64,000 bases of DNA from Shewanella livingstonensis (GTDB taxonomy: Bacteria > Pseudomonadota > Gammaproteobacteria > Enterobacterales > Shewanellaceae): the NCBI RefSeq assembly GCF_003855395.1, contig NZ_CP034015.1, positions 2,304,001 through 2,368,000 on the forward strand, written 5' to 3'. Numbering within the stretch: position 1 is the first letter of the stretch; each line of letters opens with the position of its first letter. Position numbers and translations under genes: made by a program. Positions 1-9,272 of this stretch are shown here, in pieces. The notes under the pieces are model-generated. The model searched no databases and was not told where the DNA came from. It saw only the letters and a list, made by a program, of their open reading frames with translations.

Positions 1-1347
1 CGTTTCCAAATGGAAATGAATCTAAGTCTTGAGGGCATTGGAGCCGTGTTGCAAATGGATGATGACTACACTGTTATCAAAAGTTTAGTAGCAGGTGGGC
101 CAGCAGCCAACAGCGAAAAATTATCTCCTGAAGATAAAATTGTCGGTGTTGGTCAAAAAGAAGGTGATGTTGTTGACGTTATCGGTTGGCGTTTAGATGA
201 TGTTGTTGACTTGATTAAAGGGCCAAAAGGCAGCGAAGTCGTATTACAAATTTTACCTAAAAAAGGTGGCGCGAATGCCAAACCTTTTGAAGTGGTTATT
301 ACCCGAGATAAAATTCGTTTAGAAGACCGTGCAGCTACCTCAAAAGTAGTTGAGCCGAAAGAAGGTCAATATGCCAATCGTAAAGTCGGGGTGATCCAAA
401 TCCCTGGGTTTTATATGAATCTGTCGCAAGATGTGGTTAAAGAAATTGCTAAACTTGAAAAAGACAACGTTGAAGGCATTATTATTGATCTTCGTGGTAA
501 TGGCGGCGGAGCGTTAACAGAAGCCACATTACTGACAGGCTTATTCATTGATATGGGACCGGTTGTACAAATTCGCGATGCTAATGGCGGCGTTAATCAA
601 AACCGTGATAACGATGGAAAAAGTGCATATAACGGCCCATTAACAGTGATGGTTGATCGTTACAGTGCATCAGCATCAGAGATTTTTGCCGCAGCTTTAC
701 AAGATTATGACCGTGCACTTATTGTGGGTGAGTCTACCTTCGGTAAAGGAACCGTTCAGCAGCATAAGAGCCTAGGTCGAATTTATGATATGTATGAAAA
801 GCCTATTGGTCACGTACAATATACGATTGCTAAATTTTACCGTATTAATGGTGGCAGCACTCAATTAAAAGGCGTTACACCTGATGTTCGTTTTCCAAGT
901 GCTTTAGAGGCTGGCGAATATGGCGAGTCAGAAGAAGAGAATGCTCTACCATGGGACAAGGTGCCTGTTGCTCAATACACTACCTTAGGCAATATTACGC
1001 CAATGTTGATCAGTAATCTTGATGTTAAACATCAAGAGCGTATTAGCAAGGATGTAGAGTTCAGTTACATTTACCAAGACATTACTGAATTTAAAAAACA
1101 TCATAAAGACAAAACAATATCGTTAGTTGAGAGTGAACGTTTAGCTTCTCGTGAAGATGATGATAAGCGCGCTTTAGATCGAGTAAATGCTCGTCGAGTG
1201 CACGATGGTTTAGCTATTGTTAAGTCTCTTGATGATATTGAAACAACCGATGACAGTAAGTTGCCGGATGCCTTTTTAGATGAAACTGCTTATATCACTC
1301 TTGATATGGCAGATGCAGAAAAGATAGCTAAAACAACTTCAAAGTAA
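1..1347 (+). CDS. prc: Tail-specific periplasmic protease Prc (Tsp), 5'-truncated by window edge
   Basis: This is the C-terminal two thirds of the periplasmic serine protease that degrades proteins with non-polar C-termini and trims PBP3 and murein hydrolases. The frame is open from the first base, so the gene starts before the window; E. coli Prc is 682 aa and about 448 codons are visible. Counting from the Met at nt 10, a PDZ domain occupies about residues 5-90 and the S41 peptidase domain about 115-300. The Ser-Lys dyad is visible as S221 in SASASE and K246 in FGKGTV, with D232 between, matching the E. coli spacing. The tail resembles the DUF3340 region. It is followed at once by a terminator, and pepN lies downstream as in Shewanella. 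The identification is very secure. Confidence 0.96.
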   Translation, partial: RFQMEMNLSLEGIGAVLQMDDDYTVIKSLVAGGPAANSEKLSPEDKIVGVGQKEGDVVDVIGWRLDDVVDLIKGPKGSEVVLQILPKKGGANAKPFEVVITRDKIRLEDRAATSKVVEPKEGQYANRKVGVIQIPGFYMNLSQDVVKEIAKLEKDNVEGIIIDLRGNGGGALTEATLLTGLFIDMGPVVQIRDANGGVNQNRDNDGKSAYNGPLTVMVDRYSASASEIFAAALQDYDRALIVGESTFGKGTVQQHKSLGRIYDMYEKPIGHVQYTIAKFYRINGGSTQLKGVTPDVRFPSALEAGEYGESEEENALPWDKVPVAQYTTLGNITPMLISNLDVKHQERISKDVEFSYIYQDITEFKKHHKDKTISLVESERLASREDDDKRALDRVNARRVHDGLAIVKSLDDIETTDDSKLPDAFLDETAYITLDMADAEKIAKTTSK

Positions 1348-1362
1348 TTTTTTGTTATTGTA

Positions 1363-1389
1363 AAAAAACGCGCTTAGGCGCGTTTTTTC
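1363..1389 (+). terminator. Rho-independent terminator of prc
   Basis: An A-run, a CGCGC/GCGCG stem with a TTAG-type loop and a T6 tract lie 15 nt after the prc stop. The flanking A and T runs also pair, so the hairpin is symmetric. Confidence 0.9.
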
Positions 1390-1477
1390 TTAATCATAAT
1401 AACTAACCTCAGTAGGTCTGACATTGTTTTTTAGCCCTACTTATTCATCTCTTAATCCGAGTGAGGTTAACTAAAAA

Positions 1478-1527
1478 TAATACCAGTTCGATACAATGCA
1501 CACGAAAACTTATCCGCACTGGTATTA
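1478..1527. repeat. Palindromic element in the pepN leader (TAATACCAGT / ACTGGTATTA)
   Basis: Two perfect 10-bp inverted arms at 1478-1487 and 1518-1527 enclose 30 bp in the prc-pepN gap. The right arm ends 21 nt before the pepN start, so the pepN transcript may carry this stem-loop. The arm sequence looks like one end of a short dispersed intergenic palindrome, and a related TATACCA inverted repeat lies at 47952-48051. That it belongs to a repeat family is inferred. Confidence 0.5.
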
Positions 1528-1548
1528 GTATCATTCAAAGGATCCTGT

Positions 1549-4110
1549 ATGAACCAAGCGCAAGAAAAACACCTAAAAGATTATACCAAGCCTGCATTCA
1601 CTATTTCCCATGTAGATTTGAACGTTATTCTTGATGGAAAAAATACCAAAGTGACAGCCATTAGTAAGGTTATTCGTAATGGTGAACATCAGCATGATTT
1701 AGTGCTTGATGGTGAACAACTTTCGCTTAGTTCAGTCAAGCTTAATGGCTCGGCGGCTAACTATCGTCAGCATGATAGCCAACTAATGATTAGCACTGAC
1801 CAAAATGAGTTTGAATTAGAGGTGGTTACGTCACTTGACCCTGAGGCTAACTCTAGCCTTGAAGGCCTTTTTATGTCAGACGGCGCTTATTGTACTCAGT
1901 GTGAAGCTGAAGGATTTCGCCGCATTACGTACTTCTTAGATAGACCCGATGTTCTGGCTATTTATAGTGTCCGCATTGAAGCGGATAAACATGCCTTTCC
2001 TTTCTTATTAAGTAACGGTAATTTAGTTGATAAAGGTGAGATGCCACGATCTGGGCGTCATTTTGTAAAATGGCATGATCCATTTCCAAAACCAAGTTAC
2101 TTATTTGCATTAGTCGCAGGTGACTTTGACTTGCTTAACGACAGTTTTACCACTCAATCTGGTCGAGAAGTAAAACTGCAAGTTTTTGTTGATAAAGGTA
2201 ACCTACACAAAGCTGATCACGCAATGGCTTCATTGAAAAAATCAATGAAATGGGATGAAACCCGTTTTGGTCTTGAGTACGATCTTGATATTTATATGAT
2301 TGTAGCAGTTGATTTTTTTAATATGGGCGCGATGGAAAATAAAGGTTTGAATGTGTTTAATACTAAATACGTTCTTGCTGACAAAGCCAGTGCTACAGAT
2401 GACGATTACCATGGTATTGAGTCTGTTGTTGGTCATGAGTATTTTCATAACTGGACCGGTAATCGAGTGACGTGTCGTGACTGGTTTCAGTTGAGTTTAA
2501 AAGAAGGCCTAACAGTTTTTCGCGATCAAGAATTTAGTTCCGATGTGGGTTCTCGTGCTGTCAATCGAATCCAAGCTATCCGCGTAATGAAAAATCAACA
2601 GTTTGCTGAGGATGCAGGGCCTATGTCTCATCCAATTCGTCCAGAAAGCGTGATTGAGATGAATAATTTCTACACTGTGACAGTGTACGATAAAGGCGCT
2701 GAAGTGATCCGCATGATGCACACTATTTTGGGTGAAGATGGCTTCCAAGCGGGGATGAAGTGCTATTTTGAACGTCATGATGGCCAAGCGGTAACCTGTG
2801 ATGATTTCGTTAATGCGATGCAAGATGCCAGCGGTAAAGATTTAACCTTATTCCGTCGTTGGTACAGTCAAGCTGGTACGCCAGTTGTCACCGTTAAAGA
2901 CCATTTCGATGCAGACAAAGGCGAGTATCACTTAACGATTACTCAACAAGTAATTTCACAAGGTATAAAGGGCCAAACACTACATATACCGTTCAGTGTT
3001 GAGTTATTGGACAGTTCAGGGCAATCCATTGTCAATAAAGTCCTAGATGTCACTAAAGCCAGCCACACATTTGTGTTTGATGAACTAGAAAGTGCGCCTA
3101 CAGCCTCTTTACTGCAAGACTTTTCTGCACCCGTTAAATTGGTTTACGATTTTACGATTGACCAGCTGGTTCATCTTATGCGTCATGCCTCTAGTGAAGT
3201 GGCGCGCTGGGAAGCATCAGTACAACTAGTTAGTCAATCTATATGGAACAACGTTGCACAGTTGCAACAGCAAAAAGTGATGATGGTTGATACTCGTGTG
3301 GTAGAAGCCTTCAGAGGTGTTATTTTAGACGCTAATATAGACCAAGCTTTAGCGGCAGAAATTCTATCTATTCCCAGCGCTTCAGCATTAATTGAGCAAG
3401 TGGATAAGGTTGATTTAGATGCGTTGGCAAAAGCCAGAGAATTTGTTGTTGAGGAACTCGCATCAGCTTGTGAAGATGAATTGTTAGCACGTTATAGAGA
3501 GCTATTGCTGGTAGATAACTCAGGTGCGCGCGCATTCAAAAACATTGCTTTGTCTTTATTATGCCAAGTTACAGATACTCATCAATCGTTGGTCGAGAAA
3601 CAATATTATTCAGCTAGAAACATGACTGATAGTTTAGGTGCTTTGAAAGCAGCTGCCACGGCTAAATTAGCCTGTTTACCTATGTTATTAAATGACTTTG
3701 AGTCAACGTGGGAATCCACGCCTTTAGTCATGGATAAGTGGCTTACTTTACAAGCGTTAATCAATAGTGATGATGTAATAGAACAAATTAAAACGCTGAC
3801 TAAACATAGCAGTTTCAGTTTTTCTAATCCAAATCGAGTTCGGTCGCTCATTGGGGCTTTTGCTGCGGCAAACACGTATCAATTTCATCGAGCTGATGGT
3901 GAAGGTTATCGTTATTTAACCAAAGTATTAGTCAAATTGAATAAGTCTAATCCACAAGTAGCATCACGAATGATCACTCCATTAATTCAGTTTGCTAAAT
4001 TTGATCAGCAGCGTCAGCAATTAATGAAACAGTGTTTAGTAGAGTTAAAATCACTACCTGATTTGTCGAATGATTTATACGAGAAAGTGACTAAATCTTT
4101 AGCTGAATAA
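1549..4110 (+). CDS. pepN: Aminopeptidase N (M1 family)
   Basis: Cytoplasmic zinc aminopeptidase that removes N-terminal residues from peptides during ATP-dependent protein turnover. The 853 aa length compares with 870 in E. coli. The exopeptidase motif GAMEN is at residues 260-264. The zinc site is HEYFH at 296-300 with the third ligand E319 in LKEGLTVF. The C-terminal half (about 440-853) has the DUF3458-type beta-sandwich and helical layout of PepN. The ATG is preceded by AAAGGA at suitable spacing. The gene stands alone between two terminators, with a palindrome in its leader. No anomaly seen. Confidence 0.97.
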   Translation: MNQAQEKHLKDYTKPAFTISHVDLNVILDGKNTKVTAISKVIRNGEHQHDLVLDGEQLSLSSVKLNGSAANYRQHDSQLMISTDQNEFELEVVTSLDPEANSSLEGLFMSDGAYCTQCEAEGFRRITYFLDRPDVLAIYSVRIEADKHAFPFLLSNGNLVDKGEMPRSGRHFVKWHDPFPKPSYLFALVAGDFDLLNDSFTTQSGREVKLQVFVDKGNLHKADHAMASLKKSMKWDETRFGLEYDLDIYMIVAVDFFNMGAMENKGLNVFNTKYVLADKASATDDDYHGIESVVGHEYFHNWTGNRVTCRDWFQLSLKEGLTVFRDQEFSSDVGSRAVNRIQAIRVMKNQQFAEDAGPMSHPIRPESVIEMNNFYTVTVYDKGAEVIRMMHTILGEDGFQAGMKCYFERHDGQAVTCDDFVNAMQDASGKDLTLFRRWYSQAGTPVVTVKDHFDADKGEYHLTITQQVISQGIKGQTLHIPFSVELLDSSGQSIVNKVLDVTKASHTFVFDELESAPTASLLQDFSAPVKLVYDFTIDQLVHLMRHASSEVARWEASVQLVSQSIWNNVAQLQQQKVMMVDTRVVEAFRGVILDANIDQALAAEILSIPSASALIEQVDKVDLDALAKAREFVVEELASACEDELLARYRELLLVDNSGARAFKNIALSLLCQVTDTHQSLVEKQYYSARNMTDSLGALKAAATAKLACLPMLLNDFESTWESTPLVMDKWLTLQALINSDDVIEQIKTLTKHSSFSFSNPNRVRSLIGAFAAANTYQFHRADGEGYRYLTKVLVKLNKSNPQVASRMITPLIQFAKFDQQRQQLMKQCLVELKSLPDLSNDLYEKVTKSLAE

Positions 4111-4162
4111 TGACTCAAACTGTAATTTATCTCGCATGATGAATCAATTTGTTTAGTATGTT

Positions 4163-4189
4163 AAAAGGAGAGCTTGCTCTCCTTTTTTT
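4163..4189 (+). terminator. Rho-independent terminator of pepN
   Basis: The stem AAAAGGAGAG/CTCTCCTTTT has a CTTG loop and continues into a T7 tract. The tract runs directly into GGAG at 4190-4193, the ribosome-binding site of the next gene, so termination and downstream initiation signals abut. Confidence 0.9.
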
Positions 4190-4196
4190 GGAGTAA

Positions 4197-4415
4197 ATGA
4201 TGGAGTTATTATTTTCTCTTAACGTGAGTTATGAAGCATTTTTACCTTATTACCAAGGGCTTGCAGAAAAAGTGCAAGTGAGAGACCACCAAGGTCGAGT
4301 ATTGCACATCAATGGTAAGTATTTTAGACCTTATTTAACCCCTCAAGGTATTCATGGACAGTTTAAATTAGTCCTTAGTTCAGAGGGGAATTTCAAATCA
4401 CTTAATAAATTATAG
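4197..4415 (+). CDS. DUF2835 family small protein
   Basis: A 72-aa protein of unknown function whose pattern (FSLNVSYEAFLPYYQG near the N-terminus, a KVQVR segment, then a LRPYL/GIHGQFKL-type core ending in a short FKSLNKL tail) matches the DUF2835 proteins of gammaproteobacteria. No signal peptide or membrane segment is visible, so it is probably cytoplasmic. Two ATGs stand in tandem. GGAG at 4190-4193 is 3 nt from the first and 6 nt from the second (4200), so the second may be the real start. The gene follows the pepN terminator directly, so either read-through or a promoter inside pepN must supply its mRNA. Confidence 0.8.
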   Translation: MMELLFSLNVSYEAFLPYYQGLAEKVQVRDHQGRVLHINGKYFRPYLTPQGIHGQFKLVLSSEGNFKSLNKL

Positions 4416-4730
4416 AGTATTTACTTCAAACGTTTGATTGATTCGTTATGTGTGAAGTAACCCTGCTTGAATATTTATAAGTATATGAAAATAATCTTTT
4501 TTCGTTAATAGTGAAATGATTGTATTTTTATCGTCTGTGTTAATTCAAATATAGGCTGGTTTTATTTTGCTATATTTAGCCAGACATCGTTAATTTTCTT
4601 GAACATTTTCTTTTTTTTGACCTTGCTCAATATAGTTAAATGCTGTAACAATGGTGTTGCCTGTGGGCTAACAAGATGTTGGTTAAATTCCTATAACAAC
4701 TAATCCAACAGGTTACGGAGATGAACTAAA
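4416..4730. promoter_or_regulatory. 315-bp leader of the DUF1302 cluster with an inverted repeat
   Basis: AT-rich gap holding the presumed promoter of the 4.7-11.6 kb cluster. A perfect 8-bp inverted repeat, TTACTTCA at 4421-4428 and TGAAGTAA at 4453-4460, lies just after the DUF2835 stop. It lacks a T tract, so it looks more like an operator or weak hairpin than a terminator. GGAG at 4717-4720 is the likely ribosome-binding site for the next gene. I could not fix a -35/-10 pair with confidence. Confidence 0.4.
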
Positions 4731-6779
4731 ATGAATATTGTTAAAAAAAGATTTAACAAGTCGGCTCTCGCTTTGGGGGTGGTGTCGGCATTATGTTTGG
4801 GGATGAGCACTTCAGCCTCAGCCGTTTCTTTCGATTGGGGTGATGTACGAGGTACATTTGACTCTACTTTCACCGCAGGTGCGAGTTGGCGTGTATCAGA
4901 CCGTGATTGGAATGATCAAATCGGTAAGGTCAATCAACCACAATTTGATTGGTCTGGTTACTCTGCCTTTGGTGGTGCCTTTGGTTCAACCAAATACACA
5001 TCTACAGAAATTTGGGCTCAGCCAGGTTCTTATTCAAGCAACAATGATTTAAGTAATTTGTTGTATGCGCAAGGTGATACTACTTCTGAGATCGTTAAGG
5101 GTCTTCATGAACTATCATTGAAGTATGAAAACTACGGTGTCTTCTTACGTGGTATGTACTTCTACGATCGCAAACTCAATAACGGTGATTATGGATTTAA
5201 TGATCCGTTAACCGGTAAAGAGTTCGATCCTTGTGAAGATAAAAAAGCCTCAGAAGTTCAATGTAAAGACGTTCGCTTATTAGATGCGTTTGTTTATGGC
5301 AACTGGGATTTAAATGACGGTGCCAACCCATTAAGTGTTCGTGTGGGTAACCAAGTTGTTTCTTGGGGTGAAAGTACCTTAATTTCTCACGGTATTGCCG
5401 AAATTAATGCTGTAGATTTAAATATCCTCAATGCACCTGGTGCAGAGCTTAAAGAAGCATTCCGTCCTCAAGGCATGGTTTGGGCATCTTTAGGTTTATC
5501 TGAAAACTTAAACCTTGAAGCATTTTATCAGTATGATTGGCAACCAATTTGGATCCCTACACCGGGTTCAAACTTTGCTACCAATGATTTTGCTGGTTAT
5601 GGTGGCTACAACCAAAATGCTCAATTAGGCTTCAACTCTAATCCAGATATTAACCAAGACTTCCTTATTGCTGAATACTCTCGTTTGTATGAAGCAGCTG
5701 CTGCCAGTGGGTTTAATTCAGCGTATGCGGCTTATATGCTGTCTTATTCGACAAAAACAGCTCTCGTAGAAGATGCTGCGGATCCAAGTGATGATGGTCA
5801 ATTTGGTGTTAAGTTAGGCTATTACTCGCCAGAGTTAGGTGAAACTGAGTTTGGTTTGTATTACATGAATTACCACAGCCGTCGTCCAATTATTAGCGGT
5901 ACTGCTTCTAATTTCACTGCGGATGCTATTGGTCGAGACTATGGTCGTTTAGCTCAAAGCGGCGGGGTTATTGACCGTGAACTGCTATTAAGTATGGAAA
6001 CCTTTACTAAATCACAAATTGTTTATCCTGAAGATATCCAGTTATATGGTTTTAGTTTTAATACCTTAGTGGGTGATACATCTGTTGCCGGTGAAATTTC
6101 TCATCGTGTTGATGAGCCATTGCAGATAGATGACGTTGAATTACTTTTCTTAGCGATGCCTCAACAGCTAGCAAATGCAGGTCTTCGTCCTGATTTAGAT
6201 GGTATTTCACAAATGGATAACGTGGCTCCTGGCGCAAACGCTGAGGGTTATATACTTACCGATACAACTCAAGCGCAGATGACCTTTACACATCTATTTG
6301 GTCCAACATTTGGTTTAGATAACTTAACCATGCTGGCTGAAGTGGGTGGTGTGTGGATCCATGATATGCCTGGTTTTGATGAATTACGTTTGAATGGTCC
6401 AGGGACAGCTCGTTCTGGTGGTAATCCAGAAATGACGGGTATTATTGCAGCTTTGCATAATGGTCCAGAAACTAATCCATTCCCAACTGATTTTGCGTGG
6501 GGTTATCGTTTAGTAGCTAAAGCTGACTTTAACAACGTGTTTGCGGGCATAAACATGTATCCTCGTGTGATTTTCTCGCATGATGTTGACGGTATTACGC
6601 CTGATCCAATGTTCTTGTTCACAGAAGGCAGAAAGTCTGTAGCATTGGGTGTAAACTTTGATTATCAAAGTCGTTGGGGCGCAGATATTTCTTACAACAG
6701 CTTTTTTGGTGGTGTAGGAACAACAAATGCTATGACAGATCGAGATTACATCTCTTTCAATGTTAAGTATTCGATCTAA
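4731..6779 (+). CDS. DUF1302 family outer-membrane protein
   Basis: A 682-aa exported protein. Residues 1-31 form a signal peptide ending in ASA before VSFDWGD. The rest is rich in aromatic and alternating residues, with long segments typical of a beta-barrel, and ends in a short strand (SFNVKYSI) terminating in Ile rather than the usual Phe. Content and length match DUF1302, a family commonly encoded beside DUF1329 and an RND transporter in Pseudomonas, Burkholderia and marine gammaproteobacteria. Its function is not established; export or uptake of a hydrophobic compound or lipid is inferred from context. It is the first gene of the cluster, and 13 nt separate it from DUF1329. Residues C168 and C177 lie in a possible extracellular loop and could form a disulfide. 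Confidence 0.85.
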   Translation: MNIVKKRFNKSALALGVVSALCLGMSTSASAVSFDWGDVRGTFDSTFTAGASWRVSDRDWNDQIGKVNQPQFDWSGYSAFGGAFGSTKYTSTEIWAQPGSYSSNNDLSNLLYAQGDTTSEIVKGLHELSLKYENYGVFLRGMYFYDRKLNNGDYGFNDPLTGKEFDPCEDKKASEVQCKDVRLLDAFVYGNWDLNDGANPLSVRVGNQVVSWGESTLISHGIAEINAVDLNILNAPGAELKEAFRPQGMVWASLGLSENLNLEAFYQYDWQPIWIPTPGSNFATNDFAGYGGYNQNAQLGFNSNPDINQDFLIAEYSRLYEAAAASGFNSAYAAYMLSYSTKTALVEDAADPSDDGQFGVKLGYYSPELGETEFGLYYMNYHSRRPIISGTASNFTADAIGRDYGRLAQSGGVIDRELLLSMETFTKSQIVYPEDIQLYGFSFNTLVGDTSVAGEISHRVDEPLQIDDVELLFLAMPQQLANAGLRPDLDGISQMDNVAPGANAEGYILTDTTQAQMTFTHLFGPTFGLDNLTMLAEVGGVWIHDMPGFDELRLNGPGTARSGGNPEMTGIIAALHNGPETNPFPTDFAWGYRLVAKADFNNVFAGINMYPRVIFSHDVDGITPDPMFLFTEGRKSVALGVNFDYQSRWGADISYNSFFGGVGTTNAMTDRDYISFNVKYSI

Positions 6780-6792
6780 AAGGATAATTATA

Positions 6793-8157
6793 ATGAAGAA
6801 ACTGACGATATTATCGGCAGCAGTGATGATGGCACTAAGTGCACCTGCTGCGCTGGCGAAAGTATCACAAGCTGATGCAGACAAATTGGGTACAACATTG
6901 ACCCCTTTGGGTGCAGAAAAAGCGGCTAATGCTGACGGTTCAATTCCTGCTTGGAATGGCGGTATCAGCAAGCCTATCGCGGGTTACACCAAGGGCATGC
7001 ATCATCCAGATCCATTCCCTAGTGACAAAACGTTATTTACCATTACCAATGCAAACAAAGCGCAATACGCTGAATTTTTAACTCCGGGTCAGAACAAATT
7101 ATTTGAAATATACCCAGATACTTACAAAATGAATGTGTATGAAAGTCGTCGTACTGCAGCAGTGCCTCAGTATGTTTATGATGCCACCAAAGCCAATGCT
7201 GTTAGAGCTGAATTAGTGTCTGATGGTAATGGTATTGCTGGTGCGACTATTGGTGTGCCATTTCCTATCCCTTCGAGTGGTTTAGAAGTGATTTGGAATC
7301 ATATTTTACGTTATCGCGGTGTTGATGTAGAAACGTATCGTAGCCAAGCTGCGCCTATGTCTAATGGTTCTTATACTTTGGTTGAAAATGCCGAGGAAAT
7401 TCGTTTTGAATATTCTCGCCCTGAAGTGACTTTAGAGAAGTTAAAAGAAAGCAATACACTGTTTTACTTTAAGCAAGTTGTTACCCAACCAGCACGATTA
7501 GCGGGTACTGCACTTCTTGTAAAAGAAACCATGGATCAAGAAGCGCTTCCACGACAAGCTTGGACTTATAACACTGGACAGCGTCGCGTTCGTAAAGCTC
7601 CTAACGTTGCTTTTGATACGCCAGGTACTGTTTCTGATGGGTTAAGAACAACCGATGATTTCGATATGTTTAACGGCTCTCCAATGCGTTATAACTGGGA
7701 ATTAGTGGGTAAGAAAGAAGTTTATATTCCATACAATGATTATCGATTACATTCAGATTCGTTGAAGTATGACCAAATTTTAAAACCTGGTCATATCAAT
7801 CCTGAATTTGTTCGTTACGAAAAACATCGCGTATGGGAAGTAAAAGCAACCTTAAAAGAAGGCATGCGTCATACCTATAAAACTCGCGTGTTTTATATTG
7901 ATGAAGATTCATGGCAAGTAGCAGTAACTGATATATACGATAACCGCGATGAGCTTTATCGTGTTGGTGTCGCTCATCTTATTAACTACTATGAAGTGCC
8001 TGCGCTTTGGAGTACGTTAGAAGTATTCCATGATCTGCAATCACGTCGCTACTTAGCGATGGGTTTAGACAATGAAGGTCGCATGTATAATTTTGATGCG
8101 TCTCTTTCTGAAGCTAACTTTACCCCAGATGCGTTACGACGCGCTGGTATTCGTTAG
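6793..8157 (+). CDS. DUF1329 family periplasmic (LolA/LolB-like) protein
   Basis: A 454-aa exported protein with a signal peptide over residues 1-22 (MKKLTIL start, APAALA-KVS cleavage). The mature protein begins with the SQADADKLGTTLTPLGAEKAANADG segment typical of DUF1329 and carries the conserved GSPMRYNWELVGKKE and YRVGVAHL-type core. Reported DUF1329 folds resemble lipoprotein carriers; that is family knowledge and gives no substrate here. The ATG at 6793 was chosen over an in-frame upstream Met inside the previous gene because AAAAGG lies 10 nt before it and the signal peptide then begins normally. It is probably co-transcribed with the DUF1302 gene. Confidence 0.87.
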   Translation: MKKLTILSAAVMMALSAPAALAKVSQADADKLGTTLTPLGAEKAANADGSIPAWNGGISKPIAGYTKGMHHPDPFPSDKTLFTITNANKAQYAEFLTPGQNKLFEIYPDTYKMNVYESRRTAAVPQYVYDATKANAVRAELVSDGNGIAGATIGVPFPIPSSGLEVIWNHILRYRGVDVETYRSQAAPMSNGSYTLVENAEEIRFEYSRPEVTLEKLKESNTLFYFKQVVTQPARLAGTALLVKETMDQEALPRQAWTYNTGQRRVRKAPNVAFDTPGTVSDGLRTTDDFDMFNGSPMRYNWELVGKKEVYIPYNDYRLHSDSLKYDQILKPGHINPEFVRYEKHRVWEVKATLKEGMRHTYKTRVFYIDEDSWQVAVTDIYDNRDELYRVGVAHLINYYEVPALWSTLEVFHDLQSRRYLAMGLDNEGRMYNFDASLSEANFTPDALRRAGIR

Positions 8158-8167
8158 TAAGCCTAAA

Positions 8168-8190
8168 AGGGGCGCTTATTTAGCGCCCCT
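8168..8190 (+). promoter_or_regulatory. GC-rich intercistronic hairpin without a T tract
   Basis: Perfect 8-bp arms AGGGGCGC and GCGCCCCT flank a 7-nt loop directly after the DUF1329 stop. The sequence that follows (ATAAATTG) has no U-run. It is therefore more likely a partial attenuator or mRNA-stabilising 3' end than a full terminator, which would let the first two genes be expressed more than the last two. Confidence 0.6.
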
Positions 8191-8212
8191 ATAAATTGTA
8201 AAGGAAGTTTGT

Positions 8213-9223
8213 ATGACGTTTAGCATGCTTCGCAGTGTTGTGGCGATTGGGATTAGTGCATGTTTATATACTACTTCAGTAGATGCCCAGCTCGATCCTC
8301 TTTCTGTTCAAATTCAACCCTTAGCTCAATCCTCTTTATTACTTGATATTGCCAATGCGGGCGACAAACTTGTTGCAGTCGGTCAGCGTGGTAATGTGTT
8401 GCTTTTAGATGATAATCAGTGGCATCAAGTGGCGACGCCTGTACTGTCTCAGTTAACGAAAGTGTTTTTTTTCGACGACAAACTAGGTTGGGCAGTCGGT
8501 CATGATGCAACCATAATTCATACTCAAGATGGTGGTGCAACGTGGTCTGTACAGATGCAGTCTGCTGATATTGAAAAACCTTTTTTAGATGTCCGTTTTT
8601 ATACTGCGACTGATGGTATTGCGGTGGGTGCGTATGGATTATTTTATCGCACTGCTGATGGCGGTAAAACGTGGCAAGAAGAATTTCACCAGGAACTACT
8701 TTTTGAAGAAGATGTGGCTTATTTAAATGAGCTCAAAGCAGAAGATGAAGCATTGTATTTATCTGAGCGTTCGTCTTTATTACCTCATTTCAACCGTCTA
8801 ATTCGTCTGAAAGATAAGCGGTTATTATTGGTGGGTGAGCTTGGTATGGTGGCGGTATCGGATGACAATGGCCATACATTCGCTAAAACTAATTTTGATT
8901 ATGACGGCTCAATGTTTAATGCCATTGCTGTTGGTGATGATGTTTATGTGATGGGACTCCGCGGTCATGTGTTTAAGTCGGACTTAAGTCTATCGGCATG
9001 GCAAGAAGTGGAATTACCTGTTCAATCATCAATTAATAGCGCACTTATTACACCTAATAATGACTTATACCTAGTCGGTAATGCTGGCATTGTATTGTCT
9101 GTTGATGATGGTAAAGCAACCATAGTTGCTAGACGCCAAGGTGAAAATATTGTGGCTATTGCTAAAGACAGCAAAGGCCAGCTATGGTTTGCCGGTTCTA
9201 AGGGACTGTTCCAGCTTGATTAA
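8213..9223 (+). CDS. YCF48/BNR-repeat periplasmic protein
   Basis: A 336-aa exported protein. Residues 1-25 form a signal peptide (cleavage near VDA-QLD). The mature part contains recurrent Asp-box/BNR motifs, for example DGGATWS and DGGKTWQ and a weaker DDNGHTF, in a beta-propeller pattern like the photosystem II assembly factor HCF136/YCF48. In this gene context such proteins are presumed to help assemble or scaffold the envelope complex. No photosynthetic role is implied. AAGGAAG precedes the ATG. It lies between the DUF1329 and RND genes, 49 nt before the latter. Confidence 0.82.
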   Translation: MTFSMLRSVVAIGISACLYTTSVDAQLDPLSVQIQPLAQSSLLLDIANAGDKLVAVGQRGNVLLLDDNQWHQVATPVLSQLTKVFFFDDKLGWAVGHDATIIHTQDGGATWSVQMQSADIEKPFLDVRFYTATDGIAVGAYGLFYRTADGGKTWQEEFHQELLFEEDVAYLNELKAEDEALYLSERSSLLPHFNRLIRLKDKRLLLVGELGMVAVSDDNGHTFAKTNFDYDGSMFNAIAVGDDVYVMGLRGHVFKSDLSLSAWQEVELPVQSSINSALITPNNDLYLVGNAGIVLSVDDGKATIVARRQGENIVAIAKDSKGQLWFAGSKGLFQLD

Positions 9224-9272
9224 CCTTTTGGTTAAACTGGACAATTAAAACAACAATAATAGGGCCGAAAAG

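Noticed and set aside
2242..2823. Minus-strand frames inside pepN
   Set aside because: They lie wholly within a strongly conserved gene and match no family.
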